Shown here piece by piece: positions 38,671 to 64,000 of a stretch of 64,000 bases of DNA. The position numbers and the translations under genes were made by a program. The stretch's first letter is position 1; each line of letters begins with the position of its first letter. The notes beneath the pieces are model-generated. The model did no database searches. It was given only the letters and a program-made list of their open reading frames with translations, and was not told the origin of the DNA. The stretch lies in contig JAKJHU010000054.1 of NCBI GenBank assembly GCA_022316685.1, forward strand, positions 434,001-498,000, written 5' to 3'. Origin of the DNA: Progne subis subis (taxonomy: Eukaryota > Chordata > Aves > Passeriformes > Hirundinidae).

Positions 38671-41300
38671 GGCAATGGCGGGGATGGATCCGCCGTTCCC
38701 CTGCCCGGTTCTGGCAGGGCCGTGACCGGGACATGGCTGTGGGCGAGCGGAGGGCAGCGGGCTCGGCCGCCGGTGAGGTTTCCCTCAGTGCGGCTCGTTC
38801 TCTCCATGTTTGTGCTGCCCTCAGACGCTGACAGCGCTGTTTGAATTACCCTCTCTCGGTATTTTGGTACAAATCACCATGTGGGTGTGCTCCACATAGA
38901 AGGGTGGATCTGTGACCCAAAGGCAGACGGTCAGATACAGGTTCCTGCAACCTCTCCAGGGTGTTTGCTCAAAGTATCACCTCCAGTGAATAGCAGGTGG
39001 TAATTTCACTGTTTCAAGAGGCTAGAAAATCTAGAAAGTAAAATTGAATGTTTCACGAGTTCCTCACACAGTACTTCTGAAAAACAAAAGGAGCATTCAC
39101 TTAGATGAGATAATGCCTCGATTTCTGAAACCAGAACGGTTTTAGAAAACTAAAAGGGATTATGCACAGCTGGCATGAACTTGATCTTCAAAGATCCCCA
39201 TCCCTGGGAAGTGTTCAAGGCCAAGTTGGATGAGGCTTGGAGCAACCTGGTCTCACGGAAGGTGTCCCTGCCCATGGCAATGAGCTTCAAGGTCCCTTCC
39301 AACCCAAACCATTCCACAATTCTGTGATTTGCTCAGGGTAGCTATGAATGAAATCTGGTCTCTTTTCCCAGTGTCTCCTTGGAAGTGCGGACTATGGATG
39401 CTCAGCCCTTCTCATGGGAGAAATGCACAGAGACCTTTGCAAGTTTCGACAGCAGAGACAGAGCTGGCGGCTCCTGGACACAAAGTCAGGTATATCCATT
39501 TATTCTTTGTGCCCACTGAAATGGGCTCCTGATGGGTGACTGAAGGCACACACCTTGAACACCATTCAATGCACATTTTTTCAGTCGTCTATGGCTGGCC
39601 CGACTTATTTTTTTCAGTTGATGAACAAGAGGGTTTAGGGTCTGCAAGATCAGCATAACCTTATGGTTTTCTTACAAATAAATCTAAAGACTTGACAGAA
39701 TTGTTTTTATATCACTTGCTCAGAAAATCAGTGCTCTGTTTTCAAGGGATACTTAGGCCCTCTTTTTCACAGATCATGGATTATTTAATCAGGATTTCTT
39801 AAACACAAAAACATCAGTGACTAAGGTGAAAATTAGGTGGCAAGTCCAGAAGAAAAATTGCTTTTTTTTTTTTTTTTTTTATTTGAAATAAGATTAGAAA
39901 ATGCTGGTTTTGCTGAAATTTGTAATCATTGTAAACCTTTACTTCTGAATTGCTGGTAAATACGTGATACAAAGTTAGGCACTCAAAAGGTCCCAGTAGT
40001 GCACAGTCACTATCTCTGCGTAAATTTTTAAGACTTACACATCACTTCTGCACTTTATTGACCATAAAAGTCTATTTTTCAGCAGAGACTTGGGGAGCTG
40101 TACACAATAAATCAGATATGGATCAGTTTAGCAATTTTTCCATCATCCTCGTGTTCAGCAGGCACTCAGGCTGCAGAGAGTTCAATAATATCAATAAATC
40201 AGGATACTTCAAGCAGATTTAATTGCCAGAAGTGAGGTGCATTCTTGGTACCCTTGCTGAATAACAGCATATTGTCTAAATAGTTTAAATTCTTTTGAAT
40301 GCACTCATTACAGATGGCATTCAGATATTTGGAAACTGGTCAGGGATTTGGCAAAGCATAAGGAATAAACAGCGTAATCCAAGGAAATACAGCACAATTT
40401 GCTGATGCAATCCTTGCTTGCCCTTTGCCCCCTGAACTTTCACATGAATTCATTCAACCACTGCTGCAGCCAAAACCCACAGCTGAAAGGAGAGGGAATG
40501 AAAAAGGAAAAGCAATTTTCTGTGTGAGCCCTGTGCTCTGGCAGCTCAGGGGAGCTCTGACAGGTGCTGGACAAGGTGAAGCAAGAGGGGACAGCTGGCA
40601 GGGCCCTGGGGAAGGGCAGGCACAGCCTCTTCCTTTTGGCTGCAGGGAGCTCTGAAATTCTCTCAGATCTCATTGAAAGGCACCCTCGCATTGCAGCTCT
40701 GCAGTGGGCGAGCAGTGCAGCAAAGCTGGGGGCTTCTACCTATGAAAAATTAGGGTTTTTTTCCATCTGGAGCTGATAGAATAATCTTTACTGTGTGGAG
40801 ACACATCAAGATTCTTATCCTTGGAGCCTGAGGGCCACTGGAGTTTTTAAGGAATAGTGTAGCAAAAGTAGCTTTAATGCAGACTGATGTTGCAAATGTT
40901 GCCCTCCATGGGATTCTGGTGCTGATTTTGTGTCCTTCAGCCCTTGACAGCACCTGCACACCTTGGCCTTTCACTGAATTAGTGCTCTCACACCACCACA
41001 CAGAAAAACAGCTCTTCTAAACCATCTGTAGACTCCTGCAGAAGATTCTTGCTGGTATTCATTTGTGTAACTTTTTTTTCACTGGTATTTCTAAGAATAT
41101 ATAAACAGCATTTTATCTACCTAAGCACCCCATCCAAACAATACCCAGACTATTCCCTGGCACACTTGTGCAGGAAGAATTGAGAGCAAGACCTACAAAA
41201 TCTCATCATTCCTCACAAGCTTGGGTTTGGTGGTTTTTGGTTTTTTTTTTATGAGAATATACATTTTCCCCAACCCCTTAACTCATTTAATGACAGCAAG
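38671..41300. other. YWHAE-CRK intergenic region
   Basis: Between the YWHAE promoter and the inferred 3' end of CRK. Apart from the CR1 end at 39190-39331 and a T18-20 run near 39862-39880, I see no supported feature. Confidence 0.6.
39190..39331 (+). mobile_element. CR1 LINE 3' end fragment
   Basis: Matches the conserved CR1 3' region as remembered: CATCCCTGG, GTTCAAGGCCAAGTTGGATG, then AGCAACCTGGTCT, GGTGTCCCTGCCCATGGCA and AAGGTCCCTTCCAACCC. It finishes with the typical ATTCTGTGAT terminus, so the element reads on the plus strand. About 140 bp, 5'-truncated like most CR1 copies. Confidence 0.88.
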
Positions 41301-41309
41301 TCACCTTCT

Positions 41310-44300
41310 TTCAAAAAAAGCCATATTTTATTGTTTGATAGGTTAACTTAGGTACCTTGGTTTGTCTTCTGTATTGTTGCGTTTATTTTCATACCAACAT
41401 GGCCAATTAAAAATGGCCAGACCCCCTCTATTTTTAATTACTCAATGCAAATACTCCAAGAACTGACTGAGAATGACTCTGAATCAAAGTTTTGGCTATA
41501 CTTTTATTTACTTCACGTACTATGAACATATACATTACATGCTACAAAAAAATAAAAAAGAACTTTAACTGTCAAGAAAGTGGATAGTGTTATAATACAA
41601 TGGCACATGTTCATATTTTTCTTCAAACAGGTTTGGTTAGAATCCTTCCCCAAAACCATTAACAAAAAGGAAGTGTTTTACTCTTAAGGATGATTAGAAA
41701 TATTTGCATTATTAACAAATACAATTCAAACAGATTAACAAGATTTAACCAGGTCATATATTAGTAAAAAGGCTGGGGCTTACCAAAATGAAATATATAT
41801 TAAAAAACCATAGCAGCCAGTTGTAATTTTTAGTGTGATATAATGTGTAAATGCACCAGAAGAACACAGTGTAATTGAGCATTCTGCTTTCATGGTGTAT
41901 TTCTAGAAAGGATTATTCTAGTTCTAACACCTGCCTATGCACAAGAGACCAAAACCACAGCCAAAGAAGAGACAAAAGATTGTGACCAACATTCTGAGCA
42001 ATGATTTTTTTGCACGCATCGGGGAGAAGGGAGGGAACAAACAGGAGAGGATAAACAAAGGCCACAAAAGGATTTCATCTACATGAACATAGGTTCTACC
42101 AAATTGCCTTGAGGAGCCTGACAAATTGAAATGTCTATTTTGTCCAAATGCAAAGATACTCCTTTCTATCACCTATGAAACAAAATCACATTTCAGCTTA
42201 GAACTGAAGAGTGGAAAACAGTTGCATTAATGTATCAGTCAGCTAAAAAAACTGCTTGACAAGAACTTGTAATTCTAGCATAACAGCAGCTATTAAGACT
42301 CCCCTAGTTTCTTCATTTTGCTCTTTCAAAGTGTACAAATATTCACACTTTATACAGTCTTTTAACAAAACCACATCTACAAAGTTTGCAGGGTATTTGC
42401 TAGTTAATTAAATTCATGTCTTTTGTATTAAAAAGGCAAGGTTTGCATAATAAAACTTCCAGAAAAATGTTCTTTTGGTATCTTAATTCCTGATTGGAAA
42501 GGTACAAATATATGGGCTTTCATAAACTACAGTTGGCAAAAATACTACAGAACAGTGCCACTCTAAGGACACACTGTTTATTATCTTTCTTTTGCAATAC
42601 CTGAAGAAAAATATAAGCATATATGGGCAACTGAAAAACTCAGCATTAAGTCTGTTATTTAGAGTGCAGCTATCGAACAAAACCCCCCACACAGTTACAG
42701 TGAATATCAAGATCAGAGGAAAAATACAAATCAGCCTTAAAGAATCTGATCAGTTACAGAACCTAGAGTTAGTTTCTCATTTTTTTCCCCCTCAAAGTAA
42801 ATTTTGTACTAAGCTAGAAGAGCTCCCACAATCACTGGCACGTCACCCTAACCAGAACAGCAATCCAAGGTAGAACAGAGCTGCAATTCCCTGTTTCCAT
42901 TCTTACCCCACTGTCCCTGCTGTCAGTTTTTGATAATAATCCTCAGCAGTGCTCATGAGACTGGTGATGGACAAGTGTGATTAACATTATCCACAGAATT
43001 AATGAGTGCCCATAACCTGAACATTACTCAGACTTGCTGATGGATTAGTTTTGAAGTAAAACAACTAGTACTTAAATAGAACAGAAATATGACCATTTCC
43101 AGCATGTTACAGAGTTCTGAGGTAAAGTGTTACCACTGCTGTTGTAGGGTCGGTGCCTCAAAGGCCTTTCAGCACGTGCAACCCATGAGCCATCGGGGTC
43201 ACACGGGTTTGAAGCAACCAAACCCAACAGTTTCAGTTTGATACTACTGAGAAAAACCCTTCTGCGTGGATTATACTGTAGTCCAAGTTACAAAATTTAG
43301 TTTGGTCACCAGAGTGCTGTGCTTGGAAAGCAACCCAGGGTACAGGCAAGGGAGAGTTACTTCAGTGTTTAATTTCAGTTTACAAAACTTACTAAATCCA
43401 TTCTGATTTATATTAGAGAAAACCAGATAATTAGAACAGACTAAAAAACCCATCAAGCAGTGCATAATACTGCCTACTCAATGCACTGATTTTCATCATG
43501 AGCTAGGAAGCCATATTTACTCTATTATGCCTTTTGAGAATCAATCCAGAAGCACACAATTATTTTCCATTAGTTTATTAAAAATAAAATCCTCATGAAT
43601 TCACTATCAAATATTTTACAGATGGGAATTAAACCAGACGAGTCCCCAGAGTGTCTTTAAAATAAAACTAATATTTGGTTTGTCAGTTCACTGTGTTTGA
43701 CACCGATTTGTACTGTAACAGTATTGTACAATATTGAAGAATTCTAGAAAAATTAAACTAGCCCTACACAATTTATTTTTATTGGAAAGCAGTGTCAATA
43801 TTTTAGTATATTTAGTGAATCAAACACTGCTTTAAAGCTACGTTATTAAAGTGCTATGCACATATTTTTCAGCACTGATATGGAGGTTTACACTTCCATA
43901 GGCCTTGTATTTGTGGATAAAAGGAGATACTGTGTGTTAATAAAAATCTTAAATTAAAATCAGCTGCTATGTTTGAAGCATCAACAGTACTGAAGAAATC
44001 AATCTAGTGTCCACAAGCTTCTAGAATTCTGAGGTTGATTGGATGTGTCATTTACCATGGCAATGGTAAGGATCTGTAAATCATAAGGCTGTCCCCAGGG
44101 GGCCCTGCATCAGCCCGTGCCGTGCACAGCTACCTGACCACGCAGAGCACTGCGGAGCCTTTCTAGGGCAGAGAGCCCAGCATGGAAAACAACACGGAGA
44201 GAGCTCCAGGATAAATCTGTGAAATTTCTATCAAGGTATTGAATTGTCTACGGCTGATGTTCATTGCCTGAGGAAGAAGCAACGTAAGCAATGGGCCCGG

Positions 44301-44643
44301 AGAGAGCTGTAAATGTTCTCTGAACGTCTAGAGCACTGCTTTCTCCAGCTGCTGCTGCTGGCCAGGTCCAGGCTGCCGTGCACATGGACATAAGCAGGCG
44401 TTACAACCTATAATTGTGGCCTAGTTCTGCCACTGGACACACGAGTTATCTACTGTCGTACCCTGAATTACATGACCCTTGCTTAAGGAATGGTGGTGTT
44501 GAGTCCCAGGGGTTTGCAGGTTATCAGAATGCTTATCCAAGCAATACTGCTTGCAGCGTCGGTCCGAGCTTAGTCTTGATGGCATCTGCAATAAAAACAA
44601 GCTGAGATTGTTCCCATCTGTAAGAGCAACTGTTGAGCCACAC
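41310..44643 (-). other. CRK: Probable long CRK 3'UTR
   Basis: A/T-rich sequence without repeats follows the CRK stop codon for about 3.3 kb. Minus-strand AATAAA hexamers occur at 43579-43574, 43783-43778, 42582-42577, 41508-41503 and 41332-41327. The last two are good candidates for the main 3' end, since CRK mRNAs have long 3'UTRs. The true end needs transcript data. Confidence 0.5.
41503..41508 (-). terminator. Candidate poly(A) signal of CRK
   Basis: AATAAA in the CRK sense (in AAGTAAATAAAAGTATAG). One of two distal candidates. The other is at 41327-41332 and is followed by a T-rich stretch. Confidence 0.4.
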
Positions 44644-59035
<14,392 letters not shown>

Positions 59036-59059
59036 GCCTGAGGTGACAAAGATGGGAAA

Positions 59060-59465
59060 GGGTCTGGAGAGAAAGACTTAAGAGAATGGACTGAGGTCAC
59101 TTGGTTTGTTCAGCCTGGAGAAGAGGAGGTTGAGGTCAGACCTTGTTGTGGTCTTCAACATCCTCCTGAGGGGCAGCACCAACTTCTGCTCTGTGACCAG
59201 GAACAGGACCCCAGGGAACAGCTGGAGCTGTGTCGGGGGGGTTAGGTTGGGTATCAGGGAAAGGTTCTTCCCCAGAGGGTGCTGGGGCACTGCCCAGGCT
59301 CCCCAGGGAATGGGCACAGCCCCAAGGCTGCCAGAGCTCCAGCAGAATTTGGACAATGCTCCCAGGGATGCACAGGGTGGGATTGTTGGGGTTTCTGTGC
59401 AGGGCCAGGAGTTGGCCTGGATGATCCTTGTGGCTCCCTCCAGCTCAGGATATTCTGATTCTGTA
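59060..59465 (+). mobile_element. CR1 LINE copy, plus orientation
   Basis: CAGCCTGGAGAAGAGGAGGT, then GGTTCTTCCCCAGAGGGTGC, CCCAGGCTCCCCAGGGAATG, and the end GGATGATCCTTGTGG...ATTCTGATTCTGT: a CR1 3' region of a different subfamily from the neighbour. With 58510-59035 it forms a head-to-head inverted pair. Confidence 0.88.
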
Positions 59466-62400
59466 CACTAAAGGCTGCAGCTCACTGTTTTCCTTCAGGG
59501 CTGTGCCAGCAACTTCTGTCCTCATCCTCCCTGCCAGAGGCATATTCCCACCCCACGGCTGTGCCAGCACAGCTGCTTTTCGTGGGACTACACACTGAAT
59601 TGGGCCAACAAGCTGCTCTGGGTTAAAAATAGCCCAGTGAAACAAAAAGTTTCATTTTATTCAGGGCAGTTCACTGTGTTACCACAGAGGTCGGCAACAG
59701 GGAAGAGCTTAAGTTCCACTAGTGCCAGAGAGGAACCATGTGTGTGGGCATGCACAAATTAAGAATTATATCTGTAAGAAACAAAGCAATATTTGCCACT
59801 TTTAGATGGTTCTCAAAGATCTCTTAAATCCCAGAGTAACGTCTGTCAATGTGTGTAGGATTCTGCTCCAGCTCTGCTCAGCTCTGTGAGCTTTTTTCCC
59901 AGAAAGGAATGTGCTTTTTCAACTGTGTCATCTCCCTGTGGCAGCACTTGCATAAACAATGTTAGAGCACAGCTGTCCCTGACTGTGAGGGCGCTGTGCT
60001 CCTCCCTGCCTCCCAATATCCTGCTTTTCTTTAGGGCCTTGTAGCTGTCTCCTGGGTGGGACTCTGGCAACCAGGGTTGTCCTAACCTTCACAATATCCC
60101 AGTGAGAAAATATTCTTTCTTACAGGTAGGGAGCCACTGGTTCATCTAATCCATAAGAAAACACCAGGTGCTTGATTTCAGCCTCACAAATGAACATCCT
60201 GCCCCTGCTGATGCTGTTCTCTCCCCAGATGGACGGGAGGTAGGAGCTAGCCCTAATCCATTTGGAAGCCAGTCCCAGTTTCCTTGGTGATGTGTGGGGT
60301 TTTCTGGCCAGCTGCAGGAATAGCACACACACTTCCATGGGTTTTTCACGGGTTTGAAAAGCTGCAGATCCTTGTTGAGAGCCCAGGACGGCAGGAGAGT
60401 TAAATCATTTCTGCAGGTACACCTGTCCATTCTGTTCAGCGTTCACAGACCTCAAACAAACAAACAAATCCACCAAGACTTTATTAGGGCAAAATTCATC
60501 ATTTTTCTGACTCCTGCCAGACCACTGCATAAAAGTGTCCTTTTTTGAGGGCCCACAGACTGTTCTTTTTTCCTCTCTCTTCGCGGTCCCTATCACCTAT
60601 TTTCAGCCGATCCCAAAACTGCAGGAATTGGTGTTTCCCCTCAGGTTTTGGTTTTGGGTTTCGCTCACGTTGGGCATTCTGTTGCACGAGCTCTCTCTGG
60701 TGGTCAAAGCGGGGAAACCAGTAACTCTCCCGCCCTAACTAGCTCCAGTGGGTGATTTTATGCTGGAATGATTTCATAGCATCACGGAATAGTTTGGCTT
60801 CGAAGGGACCTCGCAGAACAGCCAGGTCCAACCCGCAGCCGTGGACAGGGACACCTTCCACTGGGGCAGGTTGTTGACAGCTCCATCCAACCTGGCCGTG
60901 ATCACTTCCAGGTTATCCACAGCTTCTCTTCTACAGTCCTTTTCTCACCTTCATTATTTGTAAAAGCCTTTCCTTCTTTGGCATTCCTGATAATGACTGC
61001 TAGCCTTTCCCAAATTTCTTTTTCTTCCCTTGTTTAAACACTGCATCCCTCAGTAGTTGATTACCCTTGACCCATCCCTGCTGCACAAAGGATACAACAA
61101 GGCAGAGCCCCTCTGCCCAAACCTGCTTCCTACAAGTTTGAAAACAATTAAATTTTAAGAGTTCAGGTGATCTCTCACAGGCAGAGGGATTCCAGAGACG
61201 AATGTGAAAGAAAAACAGAGCTCTGGGACTCAGTCTCAGAAGAATAAAACTAATTCAGCTTGAAATGCTGAAGAATTCACTGTTAATTACAAGACCCTGA
61301 AAGGAATGACAAAATATTGTGAAAACATTCTATTCACCCACCTGGCAGTAAAAAGCCCCACTGGTAGCCAGGTTTGGTTTCCCTCTCCTGATTTTATTAT
61401 CCCTACCAGTTTGCCAGAGATTGTTTTTTCCTAAGAAGCTCTAAAATGTTGGCAATTGTGTCTGAAGCCACAGTCAATCAGCAGAAAGTTTCTTGCTGAG
61501 TGCAGTGAATGAATTTTGAAAAGGTGCCAAGTATGGAGAGCTGTAGTACAGCAATATTCTGCCCGAGGTGACATCCAAGGGACGTTAAAACAAAATCAGG
61601 AAACACCTGGGTTAGCCCAAGGTTCATCTGGTGACAGCAGTGTGAGGTGACCTGGTGTCACATAACCCTGTCCCAAGTGCTCCTTGAAGGGTTTGGCTTT
61701 GTCCAGCTGGTCTAGATCACACGGCCATACTGTGTCCTACTTGGAAAACTAAAATTAAAAAAGTTCCATCTCTTGCTTTCTTTTCCCTGTGACCTGAAGA
61801 AACCGCATTTCTTCCACAGAAATGTTTCCTCTTGCAATTACCTCAGGCTCAACTGCTCGCAGGAGGTGCCTGTGTCCTGTTTATTCCTTTTCTTCATCTC
61901 ATGTGGCCTGGAACCTGGCTTCACACCTGGCTTGGAAGTGTCACCTGTGTCAGAAGTTCCTGCCAGGTGCTGCTGTGGGATGTCAGGGCCAAATGTAGCA
62001 CTTTTGGTGAGCAGTGACATGAGCCATTGTGAATAAATAATCTTGGAGCGGGTGATGGGTAGAATGATCTCTTGATCACGGTGGATTTTGTGTGAGGGGA
62101 GGAGCCTTTATGCTGCCAGCTGGGAAATGTCTTTGTGACAAAGTCTAAATTTGAATTTGCCTGGGAAGTACCATCAGTTCAGAAGGACAGTGATGTGTCA
62201 CAGGGAATGGACTGGAGGGGGTTTATTTGTAACGTGTGCAGAAATGAGGTGTGGAGTAGCCCAAGCTGGAGGGAAGGGTCCTGGAGCTGGAGAAGCAAAA
62301 GGAATTCTTAGTGGTGTGATGATAACACACAACAATGGTATGTGGCTGTGTAGCCTGGCAGTTGTGTGAAATAATGATGCCAAGGCAGGAGCAACTCCTT

Positions 62401-62680
62401 AGCTACAAGAGGGCTCTGGTCTGCTGTGTATGAGGGAATGGAGCTGATTAGTAATTGGGGGAGTAAAGATTTTTCTCATGGGGACTGGTGAAAGCATGTG
62501 GTTTATTTAGGACAAGAGGAGCCAAGGCTGCTCTCCTAGAACAACCCAAACACCTTGGCACAAGGGGGCAAAGGGAATAACTCACCCTCAGAAGAATGGG
62601 ACACAACGCTGTGAATTCAGTTAGTTTTAAAAAAAACCCACCCTTTTTGAAAGTTGTTCTGTGTTGGTCCACTATCCGTG
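59466..62680. other. CRK-NCBP3 intergenic region
   Basis: Holds one CR1 fragment (60771-61005) and an (AAAC)n run near 60455-60468. No other supported gene or element. Confidence 0.6.
60771..61005 (-). mobile_element. CR1 LINE fragment, minus orientation
   Basis: Plus strand reads ATAGCATCACGGAATAGTTT, GGACCTCGCAGAACAGCCAGGTCCAACCC in altered form, GTGGACAGGGACACCTTCCA, CTCCATCCAACCTGGCC and ATCCACAGCTTCTCT. This is the reverse complement of a diverged CR1 3' end. Confidence 0.82.
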
Positions 62681-63381
62681 CCCCTTTCCCCGGGGCCGGG
62701 GGTACGCGGGGACACGGCGGGGCCGCCCTCTCACCCGCTACAGCCGCGCTCTGCTCGGTCTCTGGCCGTTCTCCACCCTGGGCCCTGAACCGGCTCCGTC
62801 CAGCCCGGGATGTGCTGGGCTGGGGGTGCGCTGGGCTCGCTGGACGGCGGGCCCGGGGGTGCGCTGCGGCTCGCTGGACGGCGGGCCCGGGGGTGCGCTG
62901 GGGCTCGCTGGACGGCGGGCTCGGGGGTGCGCTGGGGCTCGCTGGACGGCGGGCTCGGGGGTGCGCTGGGGCTCGCTGGACGGCGGGCCCGGGGGTGCGC
63001 TGGGGCTCGCTGGACGGCGGGCTCGGGGGTGCGCTGGGGCTCGCTGGACGGCGGGCTCGGGGGTGCGCTGGGGCTCGCTGGACGGCGGGCCCGGGGGTGC
63101 GCTGGACTCGCGTTGTGCTTGGCTCCGGGGGGTGCACCGGGCTCAAGGGGTGCGCCGAGACTCGGGGGTGCGTTGGCCCTCGGGGGTGCGTTGGCCCTCG
63201 GGGGTGCCCCGGGCTCGGCGCACGGCGGTGCCCGGCCGCCCCGGGCTGCGGGCGGCGCTCGGGGCCGCTGCGCTCCGCCCGCCCGGCGCTCCTGGCCGCT
63301 CTCCGCGCTCGGAGCCGCCCCGCCGCTCTGTGCCGCGCCGCGCTCGTCTCGCTGGCCGCGCTGGGCGGGCCTGGCGGAGCC
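62680..63381 (+). promoter_or_regulatory. NCBP3: NCBP3 CpG-island promoter region
   Basis: Extremely GC/CpG-rich sequence leading to the NCBP3 start codon. No TATA box, with GC boxes such as CCGCCC near 63278. The left half is a minisatellite (62835-63106 and degenerate copies to about 63217). The transcription start is probably between 63220 and 63375. Confidence 0.7.
62835..63106 (+). repeat. 34-bp GC-rich minisatellite, 8 copies, at NCBP3 promoter
   Basis: Unit GCTCGCTGGACGGCGGGCCC + GGGGGTGCGCTGGG, starting at 62835, 62869, 62903 and every 34 bases after. One variable base (GGGCCC or GGGCTC) runs C,C,T,T,C,T,T,C, so copies 2-4 and 5-7 form a 102-bp higher-order repeat. Degenerate GGGGGTGCG steps go on to about 63217. 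All three plus-strand frames and a minus-strand frame stay open through it. Confidence 0.93.
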
Positions 63382-63534
63382 ATGGCGGCCGTGCGGGGCC
63401 TGCGGATCTCGGTGAAGGCGGAGGCGAGCACCACCGCGGCGGAGCCGCGCGGCCCCGAGCCCGAGCCCATGGAGGTGGAAGAGGGAGAGCTGGAGACCAT
63501 CCCTGTGAGGCGCTCTCTGCGGGAGCTCATCCCG
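63382..63534 (+). CDS. NCBP3: Nuclear cap-binding protein subunit 3, exon 1 only
   Basis: ATG in GAGCCATGG (good Kozak context), then 51 codons to donor GTGAGG, phase 0. The start MAAVRGLRISVKAEA, the acidic MEVEEGELET and the end VRRSLRELIP match the N-terminus of NCBP3 (formerly C17orf85/ELG), which pairs with NCBP1 in mRNA cap binding and export and has an RNA-recognition-like domain further on. The next exon, expected to begin DTSRRYENK, is beyond the window. Confidence 0.93.
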
Positions 63535-64000
63535 GTGAGGGCCCAGAGGTGTGGGCGAGGAGGGGCTGGCTCCGGTGGCTGGGGGTGTCTGTCTGGGGGT
63601 GAGGGCTTTTGGGGGGATCCTTGGGAAAAGCGGGGATATGAGGGGACCCGGGGACGAGTCCTAAAGAAGCGGGCTGGATGTGCTTGGGAAGGAATGGAAT
63701 GAAGAAGGCGGTGGAGAACAGGATTTGGAGTACAGTGTTGGGGTGTAGGGCAGGCTGTGGGTGGGAGAGTGTACAGGGAATGTTTGGTATAGGGAATACC
63801 TGGAGCAGGGAACAGGGGGTGGCCGCGAAGTAGCAGAGCTGGGAGCGTGGGCTCTGATGAGCGGCGTTCCCGATGTTTTTCTGCCCTTTTTCACTCTCGC
63901 CGATTGTTTCTGTACAAGTTTTAGTAGGATTAGGTTTAACAACTAAAAATGGGTCACAGTTCTAAAATCCTAAGCAGTCTTCTGCTCTCCAAACTTGGGT
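63535..64000 (+). other. NCBP3: NCBP3 intron 1, start
   Basis: G-rich start of the first intron. No further exon is visible before the window ends. Confidence 0.85.

Noticed and set aside
40425..40776. Overlapping 70-76-codon frames between YWHAE and CRK
   Set aside because: No splice context, no family resemblance, and length expected by chance.
62835..63106. Regularly spaced 34-bp repeats checked as a CRISPR-like array
   Set aside because: Copies are directly adjacent with no unique spacers, in a vertebrate promoter: an ordinary minisatellite.
62448..63530. 360-codon minus-strand open frame with Pro/Ala/His/Arg repeats opposite NCBP3 exon 1
   Set aside because: It is the antisense of the 34-bp GC-rich minisatellite and CpG island. 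No family resemblance.

Overview
The window is vertebrate nuclear DNA, most likely from a bird. Genes are split into short exons with GT-AG introns, three CpG islands mark promoters, the interspersed repeats that can be recognised are CR1 LINEs in the form typical of birds, and the CRK SH2-domain insert has the Gly/Ala/Arg-rich avian form rather than the proline-rich mammalian one. A songbird is possible but cannot be established from this sequence. Nothing bacterial, plasmid or phage-like is present.

Layout. (1) 1-17225, + strand: MYO1C (unconventional myosin-Ic). It enters from the left without its first exons, shows 29 coding exons (P-loop exon through stop codon at 15864) and a 3'UTR with two candidate poly(A) signals. 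Its introns hold a 54-bp and a 41-bp minisatellite and two strong short hairpins. (2) About 17620-38300, - strand: YWHAE (14-3-3 epsilon), complete. Six coding exons join to exactly 255 codons plus stop, with a CpG-island promoter at 37.6-38.4 kb. MYO1C and YWHAE are tail to tail, about 400 bp apart. (3) 38.4-41.3 kb: intergenic, with a degenerate G-rich minisatellite and a short CR1 end. (4) About 41.3-58.4 kb, - strand: CRK, complete, three coding exons giving a 305-residue CRK-II. The internal exon-2 donor that makes CRK-I is preserved. (5) 58.5-62.6 kb: intergenic with three CR1 fragments, two forming an inverted pair just upstream of the CRK promoter. (6) 62.7-64.0 kb, + strand: CpG island with a 34-bp GC-rich minisatellite, then exon 1 of NCBP3, which continues beyond the window.

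The four genes are not a pathway: membrane-actin motor, phospho-Ser/Thr-binding adaptor, phospho-Tyr-binding adaptor, and nuclear RNA cap-binding partner. Their interest lies in arrangement. In human 17p13.3 the order is YWHAE-CRK-MYO1C, all on one strand, with NCBP3 about 2 Mb away. Here YWHAE and CRK are inverted relative to MYO1C, and NCBP3 lies beside CRK. Other points to check are a one-base problem at the start of one MYO1C motor exon (real two-residue loss, frameshift or assembly error), a GC-AG intron in MYO1C, a YY1-motif cluster around YWHAE exon 1, and an open reading frame that runs through the NCBP3 promoter minisatellite into the gene. I found no convincing new gene system.
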